Origin: an uncultured Pontibacter sp.
GTDB taxonomy: Bacteria; Bacteroidota; Bacteroidia; Cytophagales; Hymenobacteraceae
Assembly (NCBI RefSeq): GCF_947495565.1
Contig: NZ_CANLZM010000010.1
Coordinates: 124,001 to 188,000 of the forward strand
Direction: 5' to 3'
Length of the DNA stretch: 64,000 nt
Shown here: piece by piece, positions 8,596 through 18,515 of the stretch
Layout of the letters: the number at the start of each line of letters is the position of its first letter
How positions within the stretch are numbered: position 1 is the stretch's first letter
The notes under the pieces: model-generated
Told to the model about the DNA's origin: nothing
The model's database searches: none
What the model saw: the letters and a program-made list of their open reading frames with translations, nothing else
Position numbers and translations under genes: made by a program

Positions 8596-8627
8596 TTCGG
8601 AAAGGGTTTCTCAATCTGCTATCTTTG
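8596..8627 (+). promoter_or_regulatory. Candidate Bacteroidota-type promoter of the RNA methyltransferase gene
   Basis: A perfect TAnnTTTG element (TATCTTTG, 8620-8627) lies 21 bp before the ATG at 8649, with a near-match TTCG to the TTTG -33 element 20 bp upstream of it. The implied 5' leader is about 15 nt. Confidence 0.5.
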
Positions 8628-8648
8628 CACTTTGATAAAGTATAAATT

Positions 8649-9830
8649 ATGGCGAAGAAGACTCAGAACGAGAATTTTAATATAGTGGCTACAACCCTGT
8701 TTGGCCTGGAGGAGGTGCTGGCAGAGGAGTTGCGCGAACTGGATATGGAGTTTGTAAAAGTAGGCAACCGTGTTGTAACCTGCTCAGGCAATCTGCGCCA
8801 ACTTTATGAGGCAAACCTGTGGTGCCGCACCGCCATCCGTATTCTTAAGCCTATCCGCCAGTTTAAGGCTCTCGATGAGAAAAGCCTTTATGAGCAGGTG
8901 CAGAAAACGAATTGGGCCGAAATCATGGACTTGGGAATGACTTTCGCCATTGATGCAGTGGTTAGCCATTCTACCTTTGAGCACTCACTTTATGTTTCTC
9001 AGTTAACAAAGGATGCCATTGTAGACCAGTTTCGGGCAAAGACCGGAGAAAGACCTTCTGTAGACCGTGTGAGGCCGGATATACGCCTAAACCTGCACAT
9101 GCACGACAATCTAGTGACGCTCTCGCTCGACTCTTCCGGCGACTCGCTGCACCGCCGTGGGTACCGCCTGCAGACAAACGTGGCCCCGCTTAACGAAGTT
9201 CTGGCTGCTGGTATCATCGGCCTGTCAGGCTGGGATAAAAAATCTCCTCTTGTAGACCCAATGTGCGGCTCAGGCACCTTTCTGATTGAGGCTGCGCTAA
9301 TGGCGCAGAACATGGCTCCAGGGCTATTCCGCCGCGACCCATACGGGTTTGAGAAATGGAAAGACTACAATGAGCAGATTTTTAAAATGGTTTGGGATGT
9401 AGCCGAGGCAAAAGGTAAAACTACTGCCCAGGCGCAGATAATCGGGTACGATCTGGATGCAGACTATGTGGAGGCAGCTCGCAATAACATAGAAAACGCT
9501 GGACTGGAGAATATCATAGAAGTACAGAAAGCAGACTTCTTTGAAACAAACGCACCGCAAGCTCCGGGTGTAGTGGTGATGAACCCGCCTTACAACGAGC
9601 GTATTCAGTCAGATGATATTTACGAGCTTTACAAGAAGATAGGGGATACCTTGAAGAATAATTACCAGGGCTATGATGCCTTTGTATTTACGGGTAACCT
9701 GGATGCGGCTAAAAATGTTGGCCTGCGCACTTCGCGCCGTGTGCCACTTTTTAACGGATCCATAGAATGCCGCCTGCTAAAGTATGAACTTTATCGTGGC
9801 TCTAGAAAAGGAGGGGGTGAGGCAGAATAA
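8649..9830 (+). CDS. THUMP-domain RNA guanine-N2 methyltransferase, RlmL/YpsC-like
   Basis: The 393-residue protein has a short N-terminal region and THUMP domain (about residues 10-160) for RNA binding and a C-terminal Rossmann methyltransferase domain. SAM motif I is seen as DPMCGSGTFLIEAALM (about residues 200-215). The N-methylating motif IV is VVMNPPYNERI (about 311-321), characteristic of enzymes that methylate exocyclic amino groups. The architecture matches the 23S rRNA m2G2445 methyltransferase family (RlmL N-terminal half, YpsC). The RlmK half of the E. coli fusion is absent, as is usual outside gammaproteobacteria. Single gene with its own promoter and a bidirectional hairpin after it. 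Confidence 0.9.
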   Translation: MAKKTQNENFNIVATTLFGLEEVLAEELRELDMEFVKVGNRVVTCSGNLRQLYEANLWCRTAIRILKPIRQFKALDEKSLYEQVQKTNWAEIMDLGMTFAIDAVVSHSTFEHSLYVSQLTKDAIVDQFRAKTGERPSVDRVRPDIRLNLHMHDNLVTLSLDSSGDSLHRRGYRLQTNVAPLNEVLAAGIIGLSGWDKKSPLVDPMCGSGTFLIEAALMAQNMAPGLFRRDPYGFEKWKDYNEQIFKMVWDVAEAKGKTTAQAQIIGYDLDADYVEAARNNIENAGLENIIEVQKADFFETNAPQAPGVVVMNPPYNERIQSDDIYELYKKIGDTLKNNYQGYDAFVFTGNLDAAKNVGLRTSRRVPLFNGSIECRLLKYELYRGSRKGGGEAE

Positions 9831-9844
9831 TCGTATTTAAATAA

Positions 9845-9883
9845 AAACAGAAAGAGCACCTTAACTAGGTGCTCTTTCTGTTT
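9845..9883. terminator. Bidirectional terminator hairpin
   Basis: Perfect 17-bp stem (9845-9861 and 9867-9883; arm AAACAGAAAGAGCACCT) with a 5-nt loop and A/T tracts on both sides, between the converging RNA methyltransferase and topA genes. Confidence 0.93.
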
Positions 9884-9897
9884 AAGTTATATTTTAA

Positions 9898-12351
9898 TTA
9901 AGCCTTCTTCTTTGGCGCAGCTTTTTTGGCTGCCGGTTTCTTGGCTGCCGATTTTTTAGTAGCAGCTTTAGCCTTTGTCTTAGATGCCGTTTTTTTCTCT
10001 GCGGCTGGCTTGTCGGCATCAGCTTTTTTCTTGAAACCTCCGCGTCCTTTTTTCTCCGGAGTTGCTTCTGCCAAGGCAATGCATTCCTCCAGCGTCAGCT
10101 CGCTTGGCTCCTTATCCTTCGGAATTTTCACGTTCTTTTTACCCGCTACTATGTAGGGGCCGTAGCGTCCGTTCAGCACCTGTATGTCAGGGTTCTCCGG
10201 AAATGATTTGATCAGCTTCTCTGCATCTGCTTTGCGCTTTGCCTGAATCAGATCTACGGCTTCTTCCGCTGTAACCTTCATCGGGTCCAATGTTTTGGGC
10301 AGAGAGTAAAACTTGCTGTCGTGGCGTATGTATGGGCCGAAACGGCCGATTGCCGCTGTCATATCCTTGTCTTCAAATGTGCCTACAATGCGCGGCAGCT
10401 TAAATAAATCGAGAGCATCCTCTAATGAAAGGTTCTCGATAAACTGACCTTTGCGCAGGCTGGCATATACAGGCTTTTCGCCAGTTTCTTCATTTTCCTC
10501 GCCAAGCTGCACATAAGGGCCAAACCGACCAAGCTTAGCCATGATGGTTTTGCCAGTTGCCGGGTCTGCGCCTAGTTCTCGTGCCCCAGACACATCGGCT
10601 CTGGAAATGCTCTCACTCGACTCAATGCGCTTATGGAATTTCTGATAGAACTCATCCAGCATGTTTTCCCACTCTTTGTGGCCCTGCGCAATTTCATCAA
10701 ACTCCGCCTCCACACGAGCCGTGAAAGAGTAGTCGATTACGTTCGGGAAGTGCTCTACCAGAAAGTCATTCACTACCATAGCCGTGTCTGTTGGGAACAG
10801 CTTGGCTTTTTCAGCACCAGTTATCTCCGTCTTGGTTTGAGTGGTTATTTCACTGCCTTTTAGCGTGAGAAGCTGGTAGTTGCGCTCTTTTCCCTCACGG
10901 GTATCTTTCTCTACGTACCCGCGCTTTTGGATGGTAGAAATGGTAGGAGCGTAGGTAGAAGGACGGCCAATACCCATTTCCTCCAGCTTTTTTACCAAGC
11001 TAGCTTCTGTGTAGCGGGCGGCAGGGCGGCTGTACCGCTGTGTGGCCAGCATTTGGCGCAAATCTATATTTTGGCCGATGCTAAGAGGCGGCAGCATGCC
11101 TTTAACGTCCTCATCCGCACCTTCCTCTTCATCGTCTTTCGATTCAATGTATACTTTCAGGAAGCCTTCAAACTTGATTACCTCGCCGGTGGCCTGCAGT
11201 TTCTGGTCAGGTTGGGAAGAGATACCAATGGTAACAGTTGTTTTTTCTATCTCGGCATCGGCCATTTGTGAGGCGATGGCACGTTTCCAGATCAGCTCGT
11301 ACAGGCGCTGCTCGTTTCGGTCAGAGCTGCCAACCATTTGCGAGAAATTAGTCGGTCTGATGGCTTCGTGGGCTTCCTGTGCAGAGGCGGACTTTGTTTT
11401 GAATCGACGCGTTTTAACAAACTTCTCCCCAAAAGAGCTTTGGATCTCATTAGTTGCACCTTGTATAGCTTCATCCGAAAGGTTAAGGGAATCAGTACGC
11501 ATGTAAGATATCTTACCTGATTCGTACAGACGCTGCGCAATCGTCATGGTCTGTGCCACCGAGAAGTATAACTTGCGGCTTGCTTCCTGCTGCAGGGTAG
11601 ATGTTGTGAAGGGCGGCGCTGGGCTACGCTTCAGAGGCTTCTTCTCGAGGTTCTCTATAGTATAGGTGGCCCCAATACAGTTTTGCAGAAATGCTTGCGC
11701 CTCTTCCTCGGTCTTAAATTTCTGAGGAAGCTCGGCCTCAAGTGTGCGTCCCTGTACGTCAAACGATGCTGTGATGCGGAAAGTAGCTTCAGCTTTAAAG
11801 CGGTCAATCTCCCGTTCACGCTCTACCACCAGGCGTACCGCCACCGACTGCACGCGCCCTGCCGATAGGCCGGTCTTGATCTTTTTCCAAAGCACCGGCG
11901 ATAATTCGAAGCCTACCAAACGGTCCAGTATTCTGCGTGCCTGCTGCGCATTTACAAGGTCCATGTCAATGCCGCGCGGAGTACTGATGGCGTTGAGAAT
12001 GGCATTTTTAGTGATTTCCCTGAAAACGATGCGCCGTGTTTTAGCGTCGTTTAAGTTCAGCGCTTCAGTCAGGTGCCACGATATAGCCTCTCCCTCGCGG
12101 TCGTCGTCCGATGCGAGCCATACTGTTTCGGCTTCCTTGGCCAGCTTCCGGAGCTGCGATACTACTTCTTTTTTATCACTGGATATGACGTAGGTAGGCT
12201 TAAAGCCGTGCGCTACATCAATGGCATTATTGTCTTTAGGCAAGTCGCGCACATGGCCGAAGCTGGACTTCACCACAAAATCCTTCCCAAGATATCCCTC
12301 TATAGTTTTTGCCTTTGCAGGCGACTCTACTATGACTAAGTTTTTTATCAT
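9898..12351 (-). CDS. topA: DNA topoisomerase I
   Basis: Type IA topoisomerase of 817 residues that relaxes negative supercoils. The N-terminal TOPRIM domain shows VESPAKAKTIEGYLG and the acidic DDDREGEAI motif. The catalytic tyrosine is Tyr283 in the KISYMRTDS motif. Instead of the four-Cys zinc fingers of the E. coli enzyme, the C-terminal part carries repeats of the type GRFGPYVQLG, GRFGPYIRHD and GRYGPYIVAG (about residues 590-740), as in many Bacteroidota and actinobacterial enzymes. The last 60 or so residues are a Lys/Ala/Pro tail like histone H1 (for example KKSAAKKPAAKKAAPKKK), expected to help DNA binding. Single gene, convergent with the methyltransferase gene. Confidence 0.97.
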   Translation of the reverse strand: MIKNLVIVESPAKAKTIEGYLGKDFVVKSSFGHVRDLPKDNNAIDVAHGFKPTYVISSDKKEVVSQLRKLAKEAETVWLASDDDREGEAISWHLTEALNLNDAKTRRIVFREITKNAILNAISTPRGIDMDLVNAQQARRILDRLVGFELSPVLWKKIKTGLSAGRVQSVAVRLVVEREREIDRFKAEATFRITASFDVQGRTLEAELPQKFKTEEEAQAFLQNCIGATYTIENLEKKPLKRSPAPPFTTSTLQQEASRKLYFSVAQTMTIAQRLYESGKISYMRTDSLNLSDEAIQGATNEIQSSFGEKFVKTRRFKTKSASAQEAHEAIRPTNFSQMVGSSDRNEQRLYELIWKRAIASQMADAEIEKTTVTIGISSQPDQKLQATGEVIKFEGFLKVYIESKDDEEEGADEDVKGMLPPLSIGQNIDLRQMLATQRYSRPAARYTEASLVKKLEEMGIGRPSTYAPTISTIQKRGYVEKDTREGKERNYQLLTLKGSEITTQTKTEITGAEKAKLFPTDTAMVVNDFLVEHFPNVIDYSFTARVEAEFDEIAQGHKEWENMLDEFYQKFHKRIESSESISRADVSGARELGADPATGKTIMAKLGRFGPYVQLGEENEETGEKPVYASLRKGQFIENLSLEDALDLFKLPRIVGTFEDKDMTAAIGRFGPYIRHDSKFYSLPKTLDPMKVTAEEAVDLIQAKRKADAEKLIKSFPENPDIQVLNGRYGPYIVAGKKNVKIPKDKEPSELTLEECIALAEATPEKKGRGGFKKKADADKPAAEKKTASKTKAKAATKKSAAKKPAAKKAAPKKKA

Positions 12352-12516
12352 CCTTTATATTTACAGGGCGAACAGGCTTAATTTTGCCCAAAGTTCAAAT
12401 ATTTTTTTTAACAATTACAACCCCATACGTATAAGTGGGGTTTAACTACGTTTTAAATACCCTTTAAGCTTTACCCTAACAGGTGCTATAAACTATACGG
12501 TCACTTTTATTTTTAT

Positions 12517-13005
12517 ATGCAAAGAATCGTACTCCTCTGCCGCCATGCCGATGCGTATGACCCTTTTCCGCTACAGCCCGACTTTGAGCGGGAGCTAACC
12601 CAGGAGGGCCAGCAGCAGGCCCGTAACACCGGAAAATGGCTACGTGAAAAATTTTCAAAATTAGATGCCATTCTGGCTAGCCCGGCTACCCGCGCTAATG
12701 CCACGGCCAGAATCGTTGCCAGCAAGGTATACTTTGAGGAGGAGCAAATCAGCTATAATCCTGACATATATATCGCCCGCGAAACGCAACTTATAAAAAG
12801 CCTGGGTGAGCTTCCTGATCAGGTAAAAGTGGTGCTGCTGGTGGCGCACAACCCTGGTATAACCCGCCTAGCCCGAGAACTGACCGGAGAGTATAGTTTG
12901 GGCTACATGGAGCCTGCTCAGGTAATGGCCGTGGCCTTGGAGCTTGAGCAGTGGCAGGACATACACGCAGCTTCAGGTTGTCTGCTGGATCAGTTTAAAA
13001 GGTGA
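12517..13005 (+). CDS. SixA-type histidine phosphatase
   Basis: The 162-residue protein belongs to the histidine phosphatase superfamily. It has the LCRHADAYD motif (Arg9, nucleophile His10), the second Arg in SPATRANATA (about residues 54-63), and the second catalytic His in VVLLVAHNPGI (about 107-117). The length and the RHA rather than RHG triad point to the SixA branch, which removes phosphate from phosphohistidine in histidine phosphotransfer domains. In Bacteroidota these proteins are widespread and their targets are mostly unknown. The chemosensory CheA downstream is a possible but unproven target. Divergent from topA. Confidence 0.87.
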   Translation: MQRIVLLCRHADAYDPFPLQPDFERELTQEGQQQARNTGKWLREKFSKLDAILASPATRANATARIVASKVYFEEEQISYNPDIYIARETQLIKSLGELPDQVKVVLLVAHNPGITRLARELTGEYSLGYMEPAQVMAVALELEQWQDIHAASGCLLDQFKR

Positions 13006-13115
13006 TTGTGCCCGCGCAAATACCGTGCTTGCATTTTCAAATTATACTTAAATTCTCTAGTTTAGTGGCATGGCCGGTGCTGTAACCGCCATGATGCACC
13101 CTTAACACCAACGTA

Positions 13116-13862
13116 ATGAGGACGAATGTGGTGGCCGTTATCAACCAGAAAGGCGGCACTGGTAAAACAACTACAACCATTAATCTTGGCAGTGCATTAA
13201 GCAAACTCGGGAAAAAAGTGCTGCTGCTTGACCTGGACCCGCAAAGTAACCTGTCTTACTCGCTGGCTGTCTCTAACACAGCTGCCACGCTGGCTGAAGT
13301 TTTTCAGGGCGAGAAAAGTATAACGGATGTGATGGTGGAGAAAAACGGGCTTTGGGTGGTGCCTGGTTCCAATGAGCTGGTCGATATCGAAATCTCGCTC
13401 GTAACGCAGCCTGATCGGGAGAAATTCCTGAAAAGTATACTTGCCCAAGTAAAAGATTTTGATTATATACTTATCGACTGCCCGCCATCTTTGTCTGTGC
13501 TGACGCTTAATGCACTAACCGCCGCCCAGGAGGTGCTTATTCCGTTGCAGATGGAAGTGCTAACCCTGCAGGGGCTGGATCAGATCATGAATACGGTGCA
13601 AAAAGTAAGAAAGGCATTCAACCCGAAACTTAAAATAAAAGGTATCGTAGTGGTGATGTTTGATGTGCGCCGCAAGCTAAGTATCGAGGTGCTGGAGTAT
13701 CTGCAGGAGAACGTGCGCGAGAAAATATTCCGAAGCCAGGTGAGGATGAACGTGAAACTGGCAGAAGCACCGTCTTTCGGAAAAAGTGTGCTCGATTACG
13801 ATGCATCGTCTAACGGAGCCCGTGATTATGCGGCTCTTGCTGAGGAATACCTTGAAGCATAG
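13116..13862 (+). CDS. ParA/Soj-type ATPase
   Basis: The 248-residue protein is a deviant-Walker ParA ATPase: NQKGGTGKTTTTINLG (residues 9-24, signature Lys in the P-loop), DLDPQSNLSYSL (39-50), and Walker B in DYILIDCPPSL. It lacks the N-terminal helix-turn-helix of plasmid ParA, like chromosomal Soj. No parB follows. Instead the next seven kilobases are chemosensory genes, so it is a candidate positioning ATPase for a chemosensory cluster, comparable in idea to ParC or PpfA of proteobacteria. Transcription with the receptor gene is uncertain, as 147 bp separate them. A generic orphan ParA role remains possible. Confidence 0.9.
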   Translation: MRTNVVAVINQKGGTGKTTTTINLGSALSKLGKKVLLLDLDPQSNLSYSLAVSNTAATLAEVFQGEKSITDVMVEKNGLWVVPGSNELVDIEISLVTQPDREKFLKSILAQVKDFDYILIDCPPSLSVLTLNALTAAQEVLIPLQMEVLTLQGLDQIMNTVQKVRKAFNPKLKIKGIVVVMFDVRRKLSIEVLEYLQENVREKIFRSQVRMNVKLAEAPSFGKSVLDYDASSNGARDYAALAEEYLEA

Positions 13863-14009
13863 AAGATATTGCTTCTCTAGATCAGATTATTTTATACTTT
13901 TATAGTAAATTGCACTACTTGTAAATCTACAGCAATTGTTGCCAGCGTTTATACTTGCTGGCCAGTGCTGCAAAAGGTTTAGAGATACCCTATTCCAACC
14001 AAACTAACT

Positions 14010-17000
14010 ATGGCCTTAGGTAAAAACTTGAAGTTGAGTAAAGAGAAGCTCATCAGTGATGTAGAAGCCAAAGAAGATAAGCAGAGCACTCTTAAAGCAA
14101 AAGCTGATAAAAGTGATGCCAGCACAGCCGTTGCTGAGGCTCCTGCTATGAAAGATACGTCTGCCGGACCTGCTAAACCCTCCCCTGATAAACCGGCAGG
14201 AGTAAAAAAATTACGCCAAGGCAAACTTCCCAGCAACCCGGATTACATCAGCGACCAACTGAACAGGGTGCTTTACGCTTTGGATGCCTTTAAGAAAGGT
14301 GACGTATCGGTGCGCCTGACAAAGCAGAACGATGATATTTTTGCCGATATAGCCGAGGCTTATAACTCGATGGTGGAAATGATCGGTGGTGTAGGTGGCG
14401 AGGTGTCGCGCATTTCGAAAGTAGCCGGCGTGGAAGGTAACCTGAAAGCTCGTGCCTCTGCCGAGAACGCTTCCGGTTTCTGGAAGGACATGATCAACAA
14501 TATCAACGGTCTGGTTGACTCTATTGCGGTTCCGGTTCTTGAGGTAGGCAAAGTACTTAAAAACATATCGCGCGGTAACCTCGGCGAAACGTTCCAGATT
14601 CCGGTATCAGGTGACTTTAAGGTGATGGCTGAAACCATCAACCGCACCATCGATAATCTTAACCTTTTTGCGGGTGAGGTAACGCGTGTTGCCCTGGAAG
14701 TGGGTACCGAGGGTCGCTTAGGTGGTCAGGCATCCGTGCCGAACGTGGCCGGTGTATGGAAAGACCTGACCGATAACGTAAATACCATGGCCTCCAACCT
14801 TACCTCTCAGGTGCGAGACATTGCTAACGTGGCTACCGCAGTGGCAAAAGGTGACCTGACGCAGAAAGTATCGGTGGATGTTAAAGGCGAACTGGGTGAA
14901 CTGAAGGAGAACATCAATCGCATGGTGGACTCTTTGAACATCTTTGCCGGTGAGGTAACCCGCGTGGCTAGAGAAGTTGGAACTGAAGGCAAATTGGGCG
15001 GACAGGCCAAAGTGCCAAACGTAGGCGGTGTTTGGAAGGACCTGACGGACAACGTGAACACGATGGCTAGCAACCTGACTTCCCAAATGCGTGACATCGC
15101 CAATGTTTCTACTGCGGTGGCGAAAGGCGACCTGACGCAGAAGATTACCGTGAACGTGCGTGGTGAAATGGCCGAACTGAAGGAGAACATCAATCAAATG
15201 GTGGACTCTTTGAACATCTTTGCCGGTGAGGTAACCCGCGTGGCTAGAGAAGTTGGAACTGAAGGTAAATTGGGCGGACAGGCCAATGTGCCAAGAGTAG
15301 AGGGTACCTGGAAAGAGTTGACGGACAACGTGAACCTGATGGCAGGTAACCTGACTTCTCAGGTACGAGACATCGCCAATGTGGCTACCGCGGTGGCGAA
15401 AGGCGACCTGACCCAGAAGGTGTCCGTGGATGTAAAAGGCGAGCTAGGCGAGCTGAAAGATATCTTGAATGAAATGGTGGACCGACTGAACGTGTTTGGC
15501 GCGGAAGTAACGCGTGTGGCTCGTGAAGTGGGTACAGAGGGTGTGCTGGGCGGTCAGGCCAACGTGCCTAACGTAGCTGGCATCTGGAAAGAGCTGACAG
15601 ATAATGTGAACTCAATGGCCTCTAACCTGACACTGCAGGTGCGGGATATCGCAAACGTAGCAACTGCGGTGGCGAAAGGCGATTTGAGCCAGAAGATTAC
15701 TGTAAATGTAAAAGGAGAGCTAGCCGACCTGAAGGAGAACCTGAACCAGATGGTGGACTCGCTCAACATCTTTGCTGACGAGGTAACGCGCGTTGCCCGT
15801 GAAGTGGGTACGGAGGGTAAGCTGGGCGGTCAGGCCAATGTGCCGAACGTAGGCGGAACTTGGAAAAACCTTACGGACAACGTGAACACGATGGCTAGTA
15901 ACCTGACTTCTCAGGTTCGCGACATCGCCAACGTATCTACCGCTGTTGCGAAAGGCGATCTGACCCAGAAAGTATCGGTAGATGTGAAAGGGGAGATGGC
16001 TGAGCTGAAGGAGAACATCAATCGCATGGTGGACTCGCTTAATATCTTCGCCGGTGAAGTAACCCGTGTGGCCCTGGAAGTGGGTACAGAGGGTCGTCTG
16101 GGCGGCCAGGCGAATGTGCCGAACGTGGCCGGTGTTTGGAAAGACCTGACTGATAATGTAAATATAATGGCCTCTAACCTGACAACGCAGGTGCGAGGTA
16201 TTGCTAAAGTAGCCACAGCGGTGGCAAAAGGCGACTTGAGCCAGAAAATCACGGTGGAGGCCCGCGGCGAGCTTCTCGACCTGAAGGAAAACCTGAACCA
16301 GATGGTGGACTCGCTCAACATCTTCGGTGACGAGGTAACGCGCGTGGCCCGTGAAGTGGGTACGGAGGGTAAGCTGGGCGGTCAGGCCAACGTGCCGAAC
16401 GTAGGCGGAACCTGGAAAGACCTGACAGACAATGTGAACTACATGGCCAGCAACCTGACTTCTCAGGTGCGCGATATCGCTAAAGTAGCTACAGCGGTGG
16501 CGAAAGGCGACTTGAGCCAGAAAATCACGGTGGAGGCCCGCGGCGAGCTTCTCGACCTGAAGGAAAACCTGAACCAGATGGTGGACTCGCTTAACATCTT
16601 TGCTGACGAAGTAACCCGTGTGGCTAGAGAAGTTGGAACGGAAGGACGTTTAGGTGGTCAGGCCAATGTGCCAAAAGTACGTGGCACCTGGAAAGAGCTG
16701 ACGGACAATGTGAACACCATGGCCAGCAACCTGACGCTGCAAGTACGGGATATTGCCAAAGTAGCCACAGCAGTAGCGAAAGGTGATCTGACCCAAAAAG
16801 TATCGGTGGACGTGAAAGGCGAGCTGAACGAGCTGAAGGAGAACATGAACCGCATGGTGGACTCCCTCAACATCTTCGCCGGCGAGGTAACCCGTGTGGC
16901 CCTGGAAGTGGGTACAGAGGGGCGTCTGGGCGGCCAGGCGAATGTTCCGAATGTGGCCGGCGTATGGAAAGATTTGACAGACAATGTAAATACAATGGCC

Positions 17001-18515
17001 TCTAACCTGACAACGCAGGTGAGAGGTATCGTAAAAGTTGTAACTGCAGTATCAAAAGGTGACCTGACGCAAAAGTTGATGCTGGAGGCGAAAGGAGAAA
17101 TGGCTGATCTGGCTGATACAATTAATACCATGGTGGTTGACCTGAACCGCTTGGCCGGTGAGGTATCTCGTGTGGCCAGAGTGGCCGGTGTGGAAGGAAA
17201 ACTGACAGAGCGCGCGACACTGCAAGGTGTGGGCGGTAGCTGGAAAGAATTGGTTGATACGCTTAACGACCTGCTCGAATCCATTGTAACGCCAGTGTTA
17301 GATGTATCTCGTGTGGTACGTGCCATCTCTGAGGGTGATTTAACTCAGAAAGTGGAGGCGCAAACAGCCGGTGATATTTTGGACATGGCAAACGCGCTGA
17401 ACCTTGCCGTTGATAATCTGAATGCTCTTCTTGGCGAAATCAATGATTCTTCTTTGGTAGTAGGTTCTTCTTCTGAAGAAATGGCAGCCAAAGGGTTAGA
17501 GATGAACAAGGTGACACTGGATGTGGCCTTGGCTATGCAGCAAATGGCAGAGGGCGCTCAGAACCAGGCACTAAAAACAGATCAGGCCTTCAAGCTGATT
17601 GAAGAAATCATGAAAGCGACAAAGGAAACCGCTAACCGAGCTGAGGTAGTGAATAAATCAGCCTTACTAGGTGAGGAAAGCTCTCAGATTGGCCTGAAGA
17701 CTGTGGCGGAAGTGGTTAAGAACATGGAAGAAATCTCTAGCTCAGCCGCCCTAACTTCCAAAACGATTGAAGTACTTAGCACGCGCTCTCAGGAGATCTC
17801 CAAATCACTTGGCGTAATCACGGATATTGCTGCACAGACGAACCTTCTGGCGCTGAATGCTGCCATTGAGGCGGCTCGTGCCGGTGAAGCAGGACGCGGT
17901 TTTGCGGTGGTTGCCGAGGAAATTAGAAAACTTGCAGAAGGATCCCGTAAATCAGCCAGTGAGATTGCGACGCTTGTAGACGATGTGAAAAAAGATACAG
18001 CCTCTGCCGCAACTGCGATCTCAACCATGGAGGGCCGAGTATTGAAAGGTAAGAATGCCACATTTGAGGCATCTGGGGCTTTCAAAAACATTGCTGCTTC
18101 CAGTGGCGAAACGCTTCGTACAGCGCAGGACATATTAACAGCCACGGAAGTGCAGAAAACCACTATTGGAGATGTTGTAAAGTATGTGGAAGAAGTGGTT
18201 GCCATTGCCGAGCAAACTGCATCCGGTACGCAGCAGGTGGCAAGTACTGCCAAGCAACTGTCAGGCTCGATGCAGGAATTGACGTCTTCATCTCAGAACC
18301 TGAACGACATTGCCGCAGACCTGCAGGTAAGTATATCTGCCTTCAAGCTAATTGACGGCAACCTTGTTTTCAATGAGAAAAAAGGACTGATGACTACTAT
18401 CCCGTCTAATCAGCGCAAGCAACGCAGCCAGACTGGCAATAAAAGAGTGGCAACAGACTCTCCACGGAAAATGAATGGTGCAGCAGCTAGGCTAGGAGAG
18501 GGAAAGAATAAATAA
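14010..18515 (+). CDS. Soluble methyl-accepting chemotaxis protein with a long HAMP-repeat array
   Basis: A 1501-residue chemoreceptor-type signal transducer. Residues 1-75 are a disordered Lys/Ala/Ser tail. Then comes a long array of HAMP-type modules: nine near-identical 92-residue units (about residues 231-1058), flanked by more diverged copies on both sides. Each unit contains VGTEGxLGGQA, WKxLTDNVNxMASNLT and AVAKGDLxQK. The signalling domain follows (about 1130-1450), with the conserved hairpin tip [20 protein letters not shown] near residue 1275 and [14 protein letters not shown] after it. There is no membrane segment or periplasmic sensor domain, so it is cytoplasmic. There is no C-terminal NWETF-type CheR tether. 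The repeat sequence strongly recalls the HAMP array of fungal group III hybrid kinases (Nik1/Os-1). It overlaps cheW by one base (TAATG). Confidence 0.95.
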   Translation: MALGKNLKLSKEKLISDVEAKEDKQSTLKAKADKSDASTAVAEAPAMKDTSAGPAKPSPDKPAGVKKLRQGKLPSNPDYISDQLNRVLYALDAFKKGDVSVRLTKQNDDIFADIAEAYNSMVEMIGGVGGEVSRISKVAGVEGNLKARASAENASGFWKDMINNINGLVDSIAVPVLEVGKVLKNISRGNLGETFQIPVSGDFKVMAETINRTIDNLNLFAGEVTRVALEVGTEGRLGGQASVPNVAGVWKDLTDNVNTMASNLTSQVRDIANVATAVAKGDLTQKVSVDVKGELGELKENINRMVDSLNIFAGEVTRVAREVGTEGKLGGQAKVPNVGGVWKDLTDNVNTMASNLTSQMRDIANVSTAVAKGDLTQKITVNVRGEMAELKENINQMVDSLNIFAGEVTRVAREVGTEGKLGGQANVPRVEGTWKELTDNVNLMAGNLTSQVRDIANVATAVAKGDLTQKVSVDVKGELGELKDILNEMVDRLNVFGAEVTRVAREVGTEGVLGGQANVPNVAGIWKELTDNVNSMASNLTLQVRDIANVATAVAKGDLSQKITVNVKGELADLKENLNQMVDSLNIFADEVTRVAREVGTEGKLGGQANVPNVGGTWKNLTDNVNTMASNLTSQVRDIANVSTAVAKGDLTQKVSVDVKGEMAELKENINRMVDSLNIFAGEVTRVALEVGTEGRLGGQANVPNVAGVWKDLTDNVNIMASNLTTQVRGIAKVATAVAKGDLSQKITVEARGELLDLKENLNQMVDSLNIFGDEVTRVAREVGTEGKLGGQANVPNVGGTWKDLTDNVNYMASNLTSQVRDIAKVATAVAKGDLSQKITVEARGELLDLKENLNQMVDSLNIFADEVTRVAREVGTEGRLGGQANVPKVRGTWKELTDNVNTMASNLTLQVRDIAKVATAVAKGDLTQKVSVDVKGELNELKENMNRMVDSLNIFAGEVTRVALEVGTEGRLGGQANVPNVAGVWKDLTDNVNTMASNLTTQVRGIVKVVTAVSKGDLTQKLMLEAKGEMADLADTINTMVVDLNRLAGEVSRVARVAGVEGKLTERATLQGVGGSWKELVDTLNDLLESIVTPVLDVSRVVRAISEGDLTQKVEAQTAGDILDMANALNLAVDNLNALLGEINDSSLVVGSSSEEMAAKGLEMNKVTLDVALAMQQMAEGAQNQALKTDQAFKLIEEIMKATKETANRAEVVNKSALLGEESSQIGLKTVAEVVKNMEEISSSAALTSKTIEVLSTRSQEISKSLGVITDIAAQTNLLALNAAIEAARAGEAGRGFAVVAEEIRKLAEGSRKSASEIATLVDDVKKDTASAATAISTMEGRVLKGKNATFEASGAFKNIAASSGETLRTAQDILTATEVQKTTIGDVVKYVEEVVAIAEQTASGTQQVASTAKQLSGSMQELTSSSQNLNDIAADLQVSISAFKLIDGNLVFNEKKGLMTTIPSNQRKQRSQTGNKRVATDSPRKMNGAAARLGEGKNK
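14700..17183 (+). repeat. Nine tandem 276-bp coding repeats (HAMP units)
   Basis: Nine head-to-tail copies of a 276-bp unit, in phase with the reading frame (92 codons), counted from the GTG of the VGTEG motif at 14700, 14976, 15252 and so on to 16908. Neighbouring copies can be almost identical at the DNA level: an 89-bp run at 16227-16315 recurs exactly at 16503-16591. This points to recent duplication or gene conversion and makes copy number likely to vary between strains. More diverged units flank the block on both sides. Confidence 0.95.

Noticed and set aside
14700-17183. CRISPR-like or satellite-like regular repeat
   Set aside because: The 276-bp unit is in frame, translates as a HAMP domain, and has no spacers.
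14360-17326. Several long minus-strand ORFs (up to 222 codons) opposite the HAMP-array gene
   Set aside because: They repeat with the 276-bp period of the sense gene, are Ser/Thr/Phe-rich, lack any domain, and are explained by the codon usage of the sense strand.
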